A stretch of 64,000 nucleotides of DNA from Bacillota bacterium (GTDB lineage Bacteria; Bacillota; SHA-98; UBA4971): positions 1-64,000 of the forward strand of contig JANLFY010000008.1 in assembly GCA_024653485.1 (NCBI GenBank). Direction: 5' to 3'. The stretch's first letter is position 1; each line of letters opens with the position of its first letter. The position numbers and the translations under genes were made by a program. The notes under the pieces were generated by a model, which was given only the letters and a program-made list of their open reading frames with translations, did no database searches and was not told where the DNA came from. This document shows, piece by piece, positions 7,325-16,150 of the stretch.

Positions 7325-8968
7325 ATGCAGTATCATATCCGACGGTCGCTCTGCGCGACCATACTCGCAGCAAGCCTGGTGTTGTTGTGCCTGTTACCTG
7401 GAGCAAGTGCGGCAGGTGCACAGAAACGCGGAGGCACTCTTGTCATCGGTACTACGACGGACTTGGACACGTTCAACGTTCTTGTATCCAACAGCATCAC
7501 GTCGTCATGGATTCTCGATCTGATGTACCCGAGCCTTCTCGTGATGGATGAGAAAGCCAACAAGATCCCCTACCTCGCGAAAGAATGGGGCTACTCCGAT
7601 GGTGGCCGAGTCGCCTGGTTCAAGCTCAGAGAAGACGCCAAGTGGCAGGATGGCACGCCGATCACGGCCGAAGACGTGAAGTTCACCGTCGACGTCACGG
7701 TCAAACATAGCATAGGTTTCAACGCGTCGCTCTTCTCGTCGGTGGAGAAGATCGTCACCCCCGACTCGCGTACCGTGCAGTTCTACCTCAAGGAGCCGAG
7801 CGTGAGCTTCGCGCCGAGCGCTGGTTTCTGGCTGCGCGTCGTGCCGAAGCACATCTGGGAGAAGATACAGGATCCCAAGCAGTTCGCAAACGAGAAACCG
7901 ATAGGAGCGGGTCCTTTCGCGCTAGTGAGGTACCAGCGCGGTCAATACTATGAACTCGAACCCGTCAAGCAAGGGTTCTTCGTCGAGTCGGGGCCGCCGC
8001 TAATCGATAAGGTGATCTTCAAGGTCTATCCGGACATCAATACTTTGATACTGGCTCTCAAGAAGGGCGAAGTGGACCTTTGCGCTGAGTCGATTCCGCC
8101 CGCCTCCGTGCCCGACCTCAAGAAAACAAAGGGCATCAACGTTGTTTCCGGGCCCAGCCTTGGGTACGCGTACATGATCTTCAACCTGCACTCGAAGCAG
8201 GCTGGATTCCTAGCTGATGTCCAGGTTAGGAAGGCTTTGGCCCATGCGGTGAACAAGGACATAATCAACAAGATGATCCTCGCGGGAAACGCGCTTCCGA
8301 TCGCGACCGCCGTCTCCCCGGTCCTGGACTTCTGGCACAATCCCAATGTGAAGGACTATGCATACGATCTCGAGCAGGCCAAGAAGATCCTAGACGCGGC
8401 AGGGTACAAGGATACGAACGGTGATGGGGTCCGCGAGGTTCCGGCTTCCAAGGGCGGTGGGAGACTCAGAGTGAGGATCCTCTACGATTCTGGACACGCT
8501 CAGCAGCCGAAGGTCGTGCAGATCCTCAAGGACGATCTCGCCAAGATCGGAGTTGAGCTCGTGGCGGACGGCATGGAGCGCAACGCGTACCTGGCGAAGA
8601 GGAAGGCACTGGACTTCGACCTCATGTTGGGCCGCTGGGGCATCATGGACGAGCCCGCCGACTACCTCTACTTGCTGTATCACTCAGACACGTACGGAAA
8701 GGGAGGAATCAACGAATCCGGTCCTAACGATCCCGTCCTCGACAAGCTCATAGAGGAAGCTAACAAGACCGGGGACGTAAACGTCGCGCGCGACAGGGTC
8801 TTCAAGATCCAGGAGCGCCTGCACGAGGTGATACCGGAAGTCCACCTGTACGTGGAGCAGTATTACTTCGCATACCGCGACCGGTTCACCGGCTATAGGC
8901 TGTTCCCGAGCGATCTGCGCGGGCTAGTGGATCCTCAGTCGCTCTCTGTGGTCCACTTGGCTGAGTAG
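7325..8968 (+). CDS. Peptide ABC transporter substrate-binding lipoprotein-like protein (SBP family 5)
   Basis: This 547-residue protein is the extracytoplasmic binding component of a Dpp/Opp-type importer. A Sec signal peptide spans roughly residues 1-30 and ends in an Ala-rich site. The mature part starts with the family hallmark KRGGTLVIGTTTDLDTFN, and LREDAKWQDGTPITAEDVKF follows about 65 residues later. No clear lipobox Cys is seen. The ATG is preceded by AGGAGAGGG and a good promoter. Two permeases and three peptide- or amidohydrolase genes follow, so the ligand is probably a peptide or N-acylated amino acid, perhaps with D-residues. No ATPase is encoded in this operon. Confidence 0.9.
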   Translation: MQYHIRRSLCATILAASLVLLCLLPGASAAGAQKRGGTLVIGTTTDLDTFNVLVSNSITSSWILDLMYPSLLVMDEKANKIPYLAKEWGYSDGGRVAWFKLREDAKWQDGTPITAEDVKFTVDVTVKHSIGFNASLFSSVEKIVTPDSRTVQFYLKEPSVSFAPSAGFWLRVVPKHIWEKIQDPKQFANEKPIGAGPFALVRYQRGQYYELEPVKQGFFVESGPPLIDKVIFKVYPDINTLILALKKGEVDLCAESIPPASVPDLKKTKGINVVSGPSLGYAYMIFNLHSKQAGFLADVQVRKALAHAVNKDIINKMILAGNALPIATAVSPVLDFWHNPNVKDYAYDLEQAKKILDAAGYKDTNGDGVREVPASKGGGRLRVRILYDSGHAQQPKVVQILKDDLAKIGVELVADGMERNAYLAKRKALDFDLMLGRWGIMDEPADYLYLLYHSDTYGKGGINESGPNDPVLDKLIEEANKTGDVNVARDRVFKIQERLHEVIPEVHLYVEQYYFAYRDRFTGYRLFPSDLRGLVDPQSLSVVHLAE

Positions 8969-9276
8969 AGAACGACAGCGAGCTGGTGAGCCACGCGCGG
9001 ACACCGCACGCACCGCGGGGATGAGCCAAAGCGCGAGGATGAACGCAGGAGGGTGCGCGGACCAATGAAGGGATGAGGACGCGCGTCGCGCAAGGGAATC
9101 ATGCCGCGCGATATGGTTCAGCAGGCTATCTGAAGAACCTCGTTATGCCTACGGCCGTGGACTCAGGCGTTGCCTTTCTCGAAGGCTTCCTTTTCGGACA
9201 GCCTGAGTCCACGGCTTGGCAGTCCCGTTGCTCGTCCCGTTGATCGAACCCCCAACCTCCATCGGAGGGAACGCTG
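8969..9276 (+). other. Spacer between binding protein and permease genes
   Basis: This 308-base spacer has no gene. Its main content is the long inverted repeat at 9154-9215. Such spacers after a binding-protein gene often stabilise its message or cut down transcription of the permeases. Confidence 0.5.
9154..9215 (+). repeat. 15-bp perfect inverted repeat, large hairpin
   Basis: GCCGTGGACTCAGGC (9154-9168) is perfectly complementary to GCCTGAGTCCACGGC (9201-9215). The 32-base loop holds a second small stem, GCCTT/AAGGC at 9172-9186. It is not followed by a T run, so it is unlikely to be a simple intrinsic terminator. Confidence 0.75.
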
Positions 9277-10236
9277 ATGAGCAGATATATGGTGAAACGG
9301 ATACTGCGCGGCCTGCTGACGGCCGTGGTTTCAGTATCGTTGACTTTCATCGTGGTTCGGGTCATGCCTGGGGACCCCGCCGCGATGCTCATGGACCCCA
9401 GGATGACCGAGGAGATACGACAACAGATACTGCGCGACTTCGGGCTGGACAAACCGCTGTGGGCGCAGTACCTAACATACATCGGGCAGCTGCTAAGAGG
9501 AAACCTCGGAGTATCCTTCCGGTCGCTTAGCTCCGTGACCGGGGTCATATGGTCCCGGTTGCCTTGGACACTCCTCCTCATGGGCACGAGTTTCGTCCTC
9601 ACCATCATCATGGGAGTTCCGCTGGGTGTGCTGGCGGCGGTGAGGCGCGGCGGTGCTCTCGACCGAGCCATCAACGCGTTCGCCATCGTCGGACATTCTG
9701 TTTTCGTTCCGTGGCTCGCCATCACCCTGCTCTACCTCTTGGGATACATGCTGCCGTGGTTCCCGATAGGAGGCGCGTGCGACATAGGGGTGGCGGGTTG
9801 GGATGCCGTGAGGAGCATCACCAAGCATCTGGTGCTTCCCGCGGCCACTCTCACCATAATCAACCTCGCGAGCTACGTCCTCTTTCTGAGGACGGGCATG
9901 GTGGAGACGCTGAAAGAGGACTTCGTCCGGACGGCCAGGGCGAAAGGAGTGCCGGAGAACAGCGTGGTCTTCAAGCACGCTTTGCGGAACGCTTTCCTGC
10001 CCACTGTGACGATGATGGGCCTTCAGCTCGGGTCCATGGTTGGAGGGGCGGTGCTCACCGAGTCCGTCTTCGCTTATCCCGGAGTTGGAAGGCTCATCTA
10101 CGAGTCGGTGATGCAACACGATTACCCGGTGCTGCAAGGCACGTTCATCATCCTCGCTTTCACAGTCATCCTGGCCAACATACTCACCGACCTGGCCTAC
10201 GCTTACCTGGACCCCAAGGTCAGGTTCGAGTCTTGA
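9277..10236 (+). CDS. Peptide ABC transporter permease, DppB type
   Basis: The 319-residue membrane protein has about six transmembrane segments and the DppB-type start (RYMVKRILRGLLTAVVSVS). The permease coupling loop reads DFVRTARAKGVPENSVVFKHALRN, the EAA motif that docks on the ATPase. The C-terminus, DLAYAYLDPKVRF, is typical of the family. The ATG has GGAGGG upstream. It should form a heterodimeric channel with the next gene product. Confidence 0.9.
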   Translation: MSRYMVKRILRGLLTAVVSVSLTFIVVRVMPGDPAAMLMDPRMTEEIRQQILRDFGLDKPLWAQYLTYIGQLLRGNLGVSFRSLSSVTGVIWSRLPWTLLLMGTSFVLTIIMGVPLGVLAAVRRGGALDRAINAFAIVGHSVFVPWLAITLLYLLGYMLPWFPIGGACDIGVAGWDAVRSITKHLVLPAATLTIINLASYVLFLRTGMVETLKEDFVRTARAKGVPENSVVFKHALRNAFLPTVTMMGLQLGSMVGGAVLTESVFAYPGVGRLIYESVMQHDYPVLQGTFIILAFTVILANILTDLAYAYLDPKVRFES

Positions 10237-10250
10237 GCGAGGTGAGAGCA

Positions 10251-11153
10251 GTGTCTGTAGCAGTCGATGTAGATGCGGCCGGCGTCGAGCCCGGGACGCG
10301 AGGTGCGCGACACCACGTTCTGGCTGTGGTGAGGCAGCTCGTTTCCAACCCTCTGGGTGCCATCGGCTTGTCGGTTCTTGCAGTGATGGCGCTGGTGGCC
10401 GTATTCGCGCCTGCCATAGCGCCTTACCCGTCGGGATACGGCAATCTGGAGGAGATGAGCCTGCCGCCCAGCAGCCGTCATCCATTCGGAACGGACGACA
10501 TGGGACTGGACATCCTGGCGCAGGTCGTGTGGGGCACGAGAGTATCCATGCTGGTCGGCATCGCGGCGACCATGCTCTCCCTCGCCATCGGGGTCCCCAT
10601 CGGGCTCCTTTCCGGATTCTACAGGGGGCGCGTGGACGCCCTGACTACCAGCGTGGTCGACCTGTTCCTGAGCCTCCCGGTTCTCCCACTGATGATACTG
10701 CTCGGCGCGGTGCTCGGCCCCAGCCTGACCAACGTGATCCTCGTGATCGGCTTCTTCTGCTGGCCGTCCACGGCGCGGGTCGTCCGGGCCCAGGCGCTCT
10801 CCATCGCCGAGCAGCAGTTCACGGAGGCCGCGAGGGCGATGGGCGCGACGGACGCCCGCATACTTCTGAAGCACCTTCTGCCGAACGTGTTCCCGCCGAT
10901 CATGGTGAACATGGTGCTGACCATCGCCACGGCTGTGCTGTCTGAAGCGGGGCTCAGCTTTCTCGGCCTTGGCGACCCTACACAGTGGAGCTGGGGGCGC
11001 ATCCTTGAAAACGCCCACCGAAGCGGGGCCTTTGTTACGGCTTGGTGGCACACCCTCTTCCCCAGCATCGCCATCATGCTCCTAGTCATGTCGGCGAATT
11101 TCCTGGGCATGGCGATCAACGAGATCCTCAACCCGCGCTTGAAGAGGAGGTAA
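10251..11153 (+). CDS. Peptide ABC transporter permease, DppC type
   Basis: This 300-residue membrane protein is the DppC-type partner. After a short cytoplasmic N-terminus comes a first membrane helix, the family motif HPFGTDDMGLDILAQVVWG, and the EAA loop EAARAMGATDARILLKHLLPN. It ends in NEILNPRLKRR. I chose the GTG at 10251, 15 bases after the DppB stop, with AGGTGA upstream. A TTG at 10233 that overlaps the DppB stop is also in frame. The frame is open far upstream but that part lies opposite the family structure. Confidence 0.88.
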   Translation: MSVAVDVDAAGVEPGTRGARHHVLAVVRQLVSNPLGAIGLSVLAVMALVAVFAPAIAPYPSGYGNLEEMSLPPSSRHPFGTDDMGLDILAQVVWGTRVSMLVGIAATMLSLAIGVPIGLLSGFYRGRVDALTTSVVDLFLSLPVLPLMILLGAVLGPSLTNVILVIGFFCWPSTARVVRAQALSIAEQQFTEAARAMGATDARILLKHLLPNVFPPIMVNMVLTIATAVLSEAGLSFLGLGDPTQWSWGRILENAHRSGAFVTAWWHTLFPSIAIMLLVMSANFLGMAINEILNPRLKRR

Positions 11154-11159
11154 GGCGTC

Positions 11160-12812
11160 TTGCAGGGCTTCGACATTCTGATAACCAACGCCAGAGTAAT
11201 CGATGGAACGGGTAACGACGCCTTCATGGGGAAGGTCGGAATCAAAGGCGACCGGATAGTGCACGTTTCCCGAGAGAGCGCGCCTGTACCCTTTGGGCCG
11301 CGCGAAGGGGAAGCGTCATCGTTCCACGCGGCGAAAACAGTCATCGACGCTCGGGGAAAGGTCGTGTGTCCCGGCTTCGTGGATCCCCACGCCCACCTCG
11401 AGCTTCTCATCCTCCATCAACCGCGCACCGAGGCGTACGTGGCCCAAGGCATAACCACGGCGATCAATGGAAACTGCGGGCACTCCGTTACCCCGTACGG
11501 GACGGAGCGGGTGCTGGAGTACCAGTACAGGAACGGCCTTATCACGCAGCGATTCCGCTCCACTCCGGTACCGTTCCGGTGGAACTCGTTCGCAGAGTAC
11601 ATCGAGGGTCTCGAGGCGAGCGGCGGCACTACCATAAGCCATGGATTCCTGCTGGGACACGGCACGCTGCGCTGGGCCGTGATGGGCGGCGCCATAAACA
11701 GGCCGCCGAACGAGGATGAGCGCAAGGAGCTCGAGAGGCTTGTGAGGGAAGGCCTGGAGGACGGCGCTCTCGGCATGTCCACGGGTCTCGCCTACATCCC
11801 GAGCAAGTTCGCAGCCACGGACGAAATCGTGGAGCTAGCCAAGGTGCTCGCGGAGTATGATGCCACGTACGCATCCCACATACGGTACGACCTTGGAATC
11901 GAGGCAGCGACAGCCGAGGCCATCGAGATAGGCAGGCGCTCGGGGGCGAGGGTACAGGTCTCGCATCTCCACATGGGAGCGCCTGGAGCATATGAGCTCA
12001 TCGCGAAAGCCGTGGAAGAGGGGCAGGACGTCGCGGCCGACACGATTCCGAGGAGCACGGGGCATCTCGTGCGCGGCGACCGGCTCGTGCAGTTTGTAAT
12101 GACGATGTCTCCCGAGTACTTCGACGTCGGCGTCGAAGGGGTGCTCCAGGCCATGCGCACCCGGAAGGGCAGGGAGCTTTTCAGAGAGCAAGAGCCGTTC
12201 TTCAAGCACGACCCCGAGAAGGTGTACATAGTCAACACGGGCGATCCTGCTCTAGAGGGCAAGACTGTGGCGGAAGTTGCGGCGACGCACTCGCTGGAGC
12301 CCTCGGATCTCATCTTCGACCTCTTGCTGGCTAAAGGGAAGGCGGTGACCTTCTGGTTCGGGAAAGACAGGCAGGACGCCGCGCCGGATTTCCCGCCCGA
12401 CGAGGTCATCAGGCAACCATGGCTTTCGCCTGGCACCGACATTTTGATGGTCGAGGACTGGGATCCCACGGGGTGGTACGAGCTCATGCGGCCGGGGTGC
12501 ATGGTCACCTTCATGAAGCAGGCTCGCCGCGCAGGAGTGCGGCTGGAAGAGATAATCAGGCGGATGACGTCCTTCCCGGCCAAGCAGTTCCGCATCGGCG
12601 ACCGGGGGGTCTTGGAGCCCGGCAAGGCGGCAGACGTGATAGTGTTCGACCCGGATACGCTATCGTACCCGTCGCTGGACGCGATGGATTACTCTGATCC
12701 GTACAAGCGCGCGAGCGGCATGGATTACGTGATCGTGAACGGCACGGTCGTGATGGCGCACGGCAAGCAGCTCGACGCGCGGCCCGGGCGACCGGTCACC
12801 CGCCGCGGGTGA
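11160..12812 (+). CDS. D-aminoacylase / N-acyl-D-amino-acid deacylase (amidohydrolase)
   Basis: The 550-residue enzyme belongs to the amidohydrolase superfamily and should hydrolyse N-acyl-D-amino acids to D-amino acid and carboxylate. Seen directly are the metal motif HAH (residues 77 and 79), the bridging-type Cys in NGNCGHS (residue 106), SHLHMG further on, and the C-terminal beta-sandwich return GVLEPGKAADVIVFDPDTL. The length is usual for the family. The start is TTG, with GGAGGTAAG upstream and 6 bases after the permease stop, so it is in the same operon. Dihydroorotase-like or dipeptide hydrolase activity is a possible alternative. Confidence 0.82.
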   Translation: MQGFDILITNARVIDGTGNDAFMGKVGIKGDRIVHVSRESAPVPFGPREGEASSFHAAKTVIDARGKVVCPGFVDPHAHLELLILHQPRTEAYVAQGITTAINGNCGHSVTPYGTERVLEYQYRNGLITQRFRSTPVPFRWNSFAEYIEGLEASGGTTISHGFLLGHGTLRWAVMGGAINRPPNEDERKELERLVREGLEDGALGMSTGLAYIPSKFAATDEIVELAKVLAEYDATYASHIRYDLGIEAATAEAIEIGRRSGARVQVSHLHMGAPGAYELIAKAVEEGQDVAADTIPRSTGHLVRGDRLVQFVMTMSPEYFDVGVEGVLQAMRTRKGRELFREQEPFFKHDPEKVYIVNTGDPALEGKTVAEVAATHSLEPSDLIFDLLLAKGKAVTFWFGKDRQDAAPDFPPDEVIRQPWLSPGTDILMVEDWDPTGWYELMRPGCMVTFMKQARRAGVRLEEIIRRMTSFPAKQFRIGDRGVLEPGKAADVIVFDPDTLSYPSLDAMDYSDPYKRASGMDYVIVNGTVVMAHGKQLDARPGRPVTRRG

Positions 12813-12879
12813 TACAGGCGCGGTTTTCCGCAAGCGGGCAAGCGGGAACGCGAAGGCGAAGAAGGATGGTGATGGTCGA

Positions 12880-14043
12880 GTGAGGCTCACGAGACCCTTT
12901 TACCTGCGCAAGATAGCGAGATGTAGACAGGCGCTGGCCGACAGAGGCCTAGACGGTCTGTTCATCCTCAACCACTTGAGCATCTGGTACCTGACGGGGT
13001 TCTTCCACTTTCCGACCGAGCGGCCCATCGGGGTGTTCATCGCCACCGACGAGGAAGTCCCGAGGTTCTTCATACCGAAGCTCGAGGAGGACCAGGTGCT
13101 CGAGGTGTGGGACCGCGACATAGAGACATACTTCGAGTATCCCGGGGTCGAGGACCCACTTTCGTGGATGTGCGGGCGCCTCGGCGAACTAGGCTACGGG
13201 CGCGGGCGACTGGGGTATGAGTCCAGTATATCTGTGGGCGCGAGAGACGTGTTGAGCGCGGTCCTTCCCGAAGCGCGCTGGACAGAGGCGGGTGACATCA
13301 TAGCCGGCATGCGCCTAGTGAAAGACGAGGAGGAGATCGAGCTCATCCGCAAGGCGGCTATGTACTCCGACTTCATGGTGGAAGAGGGCGTCCGGGTCGT
13401 TAAAGAGCGGGGGTTCATCTCCGAGATAGAGATCCTCGAGGAAGTGGTCAGGAGAACCGTGGACAAGATGCTCGACGAGCTGGACCCCATCGTCTACGTG
13501 TCGGGCATCGCTGCGGGACTCGTGTGCTCAGGAGAGAGGTCGGCCTTCCCCCATGGCCTTCCGAGTAAGCGCCGGATCAGGCGGGGCGAGAACCTCATCC
13601 TCAGCTTCGGGTGCGTTGTCGGAGGATACAACGCCGAAAGCGAGAGGACCGTCTTCGTGGGGAGCCCGTCGGATGAGCAGAGGAAGACGTACGAGGCTGT
13701 GAGGGAAGCGCAGGAAGTCGGCACCATGGCCCTCAGGTCGGGCCGGCCCTGCCGGGACGCGAACCGCGTGTGTCTCGACGTGCTCCGGAAGGCGGGCCTG
13801 TGGGACTACGTCAAGCATCGCCAGGGACACGGGATCGGGATCTCCAATCACGAGCCGCCGTGGATCGAGGACGGGGACGGCACCATTCTGAAGCCTGGAA
13901 TGGTCGTGTCGAGCGAGCCGGGGATATACGTCCCCGGCAAGGGAGGGTACCGCGTGTCTGACACGGTGCTCATCACCGAAGCGGGGCCGGAGAGGTTGAC
14001 ATCCTACCCTCGTGACATGGAAAAGTTGATCATCGACCTTTGA
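12880..14043 (+). CDS. M24-family hydrolase with degenerate metal site (creatinase-like)
   Basis: The 387-residue protein has the two-domain creatinase/aminopeptidase P fold, with the His motif PHGLPSKRRIRRGENL and the GHGIGISNHEPP and SSEPGIY motifs. In metal-dependent Xaa-Pro peptidases the ligands are Asp, Asp, His, Glu, Glu. Here the first Asp is Ser (LSFG), the second is Glu (GYNAESERT), and the last Glu is Ser (GGYRVSDT). This resembles creatinase and ectoine hydrolase, which work without metal. It may cleave a C-N bond in an amino-acid derivative rather than a Xaa-Pro peptide. It lies in the peptide-use operon. The start is GTG. Confidence 0.8.
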   Translation: MRLTRPFYLRKIARCRQALADRGLDGLFILNHLSIWYLTGFFHFPTERPIGVFIATDEEVPRFFIPKLEEDQVLEVWDRDIETYFEYPGVEDPLSWMCGRLGELGYGRGRLGYESSISVGARDVLSAVLPEARWTEAGDIIAGMRLVKDEEEIELIRKAAMYSDFMVEEGVRVVKERGFISEIEILEEVVRRTVDKMLDELDPIVYVSGIAAGLVCSGERSAFPHGLPSKRRIRRGENLILSFGCVVGGYNAESERTVFVGSPSDEQRKTYEAVREAQEVGTMALRSGRPCRDANRVCLDVLRKAGLWDYVKHRQGHGIGISNHEPPWIEDGDGTILKPGMVVSSEPGIYVPGKGGYRVSDTVLITEAGPERLTSYPRDMEKLIIDL

Positions 14044-14239
14044 GGATGGGGACTCAACCAGGAGGTCACACCGCTGCCTGTGGCCCGTTGCCTACCACGC
14101 GTGACCTGCACCAGACGCAGAATGCGACGACGTTCCACAATTGCGGGGACGTTCACGAAACCGGACGCACGGCGCCGCTAGGCATCGTGCAGCGCGTAAT
14201 AAGCAACAAGCAGTGCGTAGGGAGGAATGCAGCACGGGT

Positions 14240-15439
14240 ATGAACAAAAGGTACAACGGATACAGAGCCTACCAGTACCTGGAGCCTGGAGTGGACTACA
14301 GAGACTTCGTCATGTGTAAGGAGATCGGACGCGTTCCCGAGTACTTGGTTCCGCTCACCCCGGAGCAAGAGAAACGCGCGGAGGAGATAGCCCGGGATTC
14401 GATCGTCATATCGCTGCACGATCATCCCGTGGTATTCCCGGAAGACCTCGAGCGCGACCTGTTCGAATACGCCCGCGAGGGAAGGGAGAAGACCGCGTAT
14501 GAGGCGCTGTCCCACTCCTACCTTGACTGCGTGTTCGACAACATGATGGACGGAACGTGCACCATCACTTCCAAGGCTGGGTGGAAGTGGCGCGACGTGC
14601 TCTACGACCTTGGAATGAGGCTGTGCGACATCGCCCATCAGGACTTCATCATCCGTTGCGAGCGCGTAGATGATATATACCGGGCTCATGCAGAGGGCAA
14701 GATCGCCCTGGTCGCGGCCATCGAGGGCGCGGCCATGCTCGAGAACGAGGTCGACCGCGTGGACATCCTGTACGGCTTCGGCGTGCGGCTCATGGGGATC
14801 ACGTACAGTGAATCGAACGCGCTTGGGTCCGGTCTGCGTGAAGACAACGACGGTGGCCTCACCCAGTTCGGGCGGCAGGTGGTCGAGAGGATGAACAAGA
14901 TCGGAATGGCCATCGACTGCTCTCACTGTGGCGTGAAGACGGCCCTGGACGTGATCAAGACCAGCAAGAAGCCGATATTCCTGACGCACGTGGGCGCGAG
15001 GGCTTTGTGGGAGAGCAGAAGGCTGTTCCCCGACGACGTGCTAAAGGCGTGCGCGGACAAAGGCGGCGTCATCGGCATCGAGGCGGCGCCTCATACGACG
15101 CTCACGGAGAAGAACAGGACGCACTCCATCGAGTCGTACATGGAGCACTTCGAATACGTGAAGGATCTGGTCGGCATCGACCACGTGGCGTTCGGGCCCG
15201 ACACGCTGTACGGCGATCACGTCGGCTTGCACCATGCGTACGCGGCCCATCTATCCACCAAGGGCACGCAGGGCGTCAAGCATTTCGACGAAGTGGAGTA
15301 CGTGAAGGGCCTCGAGAACCCGACCGAAGCCTCGAAGAACACCCTGCGCTGGCTGGTCAAGCATGACTACTCCACCGAGAACATCAAGAAGGTCATCGGT
15401 GGGAACATCCTGCGGGTCCTGAAGGAAGTGTGGTACTAG
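14240..15439 (+). CDS. Membrane-dipeptidase-like M19 peptidase
   Basis: The protein of 399 residues is an M19 (renal dipeptidase) family member, which cleaves dipeptides including those with a C-terminal D-residue. The metal-site parts are visible: ISLHDHP near the N-terminus, the bridging Glu in AAIEGAAML, DCSHCG, FLTHVGAR and GIDHVAFGPD. The usual first motif is HxD; here it reads HDH, so the second ligand may be His. The ATG at 14240 has GGAGGA about 14 bases upstream, which is far, but no better in-frame start is seen. It closes the operon with the D-aminoacylase, supporting D-peptide breakdown. Confidence 0.85.
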   Translation: MNKRYNGYRAYQYLEPGVDYRDFVMCKEIGRVPEYLVPLTPEQEKRAEEIARDSIVISLHDHPVVFPEDLERDLFEYAREGREKTAYEALSHSYLDCVFDNMMDGTCTITSKAGWKWRDVLYDLGMRLCDIAHQDFIIRCERVDDIYRAHAEGKIALVAAIEGAAMLENEVDRVDILYGFGVRLMGITYSESNALGSGLREDNDGGLTQFGRQVVERMNKIGMAIDCSHCGVKTALDVIKTSKKPIFLTHVGARALWESRRLFPDDVLKACADKGGVIGIEAAPHTTLTEKNRTHSIESYMEHFEYVKDLVGIDHVAFGPDTLYGDHVGLHHAYAAHLSTKGTQGVKHFDEVEYVKGLENPTEASKNTLRWLVKHDYSTENIKKVIGGNILRVLKEVWY

Positions 15440-15604
15440 GCCCAATCGTGCTGAGAAACGTGCTGAGAACGGTACGCACTGTCGGCCCCGGCCCAGCAGC
15501 CGGGGCCGCGCCGTCTGCGTCCGAGCCAGCAGCGGTGCGTGAACTCTCCGCGACAGCTTCCTCTCCTTGCGATCGTAGTCGCAGGAAAGCGGGATGACCG
15601 CTCC

Positions 15605-15633
15605 TTGTCGCGACCGCAGGTACGTGCTATCAT
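15605..15633 (+). promoter_or_regulatory. Sigma-A-like promoter of the regulator-exporter operon
   Basis: TTGTCG (15605-15610) and TATCAT (15628-15633) are 17 bases apart. This places transcription start near 15640 and rules out the upstream start codons of the AbrB-type gene. Confidence 0.55.
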
Positions 15634-15749
15634 ACTATTCGTGTATACATGATCGAGTGCGCGCGTCCTCATGCGCCGGCGTGGCAGTCAAGCGTGCAAC
15701 GCCGCCGCGCGGCGCGCAGCCCGTTGCGGGAGGAGGGCGACGACCAGTC

Positions 15750-16040
15750 GTGCGCGGGCATGAGCCGGTTTTCTACGGGGCCGTGACTGTCGGAGAACGC
15801 GGTCAGGTGGTCATCCCCCAGCAGGCCAGGGAGGCTCAGGGGATCAAACCCGGCGACAAGATGCTGGTGCTTGGCGGGGGATTCGACGGCCACGGCTTGG
15901 TGATGATCAAGGCCGACGCGGTGAGCGGTCTACTTGCGAAGTTGAGCGAGCGTGTGACCCTTCTCGAGAAGGTGTTTCGCATGTCCAAGGGAGACGCCAA
16001 GGAGGACGTCAAAGAGGAGGACGTCAAGCAGGACGAGTAG
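15750..16040 (+). CDS. AbrB/SpoVT-type transcription regulator
   Basis: This 96-residue protein has the swapped-hairpin AbrB DNA-binding domain near its N-terminus: FYGAVTVGERGQVVIPQQAREAQGIKPGDKMLVLGG. The middle is a Leu-rich helix (LLAKLSERVTLLEKVF) and the tail is acidic and basic by turns. I chose the GTG at 15750, with GGAGGAGGG 12 bases upstream; longer starts lie before or at the promoter. The gene is followed by a two-gene ABC exporter. In Bacillota this kind of small AbrB regulator often controls such an exporter, which is the inferred role. Confidence 0.8.
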   Translation: MRGHEPVFYGAVTVGERGQVVIPQQAREAQGIKPGDKMLVLGGGFDGHGLVMIKADAVSGLLAKLSERVTLLEKVFRMSKGDAKEDVKEEDVKQDE

Positions 16041-16150
16041 GGCCGAGTCCGCCGACACCGAGTCCGCGGCAAATGCCTAGCTTGTCCATCCCTTCGGCCT
16101 GGCCTTGCTCCAAACGAGGGGAAAGAGGCCGTTGAGAGGCATGGTGGGCC

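Noticed and set aside
9493-10485. Long minus-strand frames opposite the peptide permeases (for example 9493-10485 and 10203-11051)
   Set aside because: They are antisense to well-supported genes and arise from high GC codon bias. Their products are His/Arg/Asp-rich with no family match.
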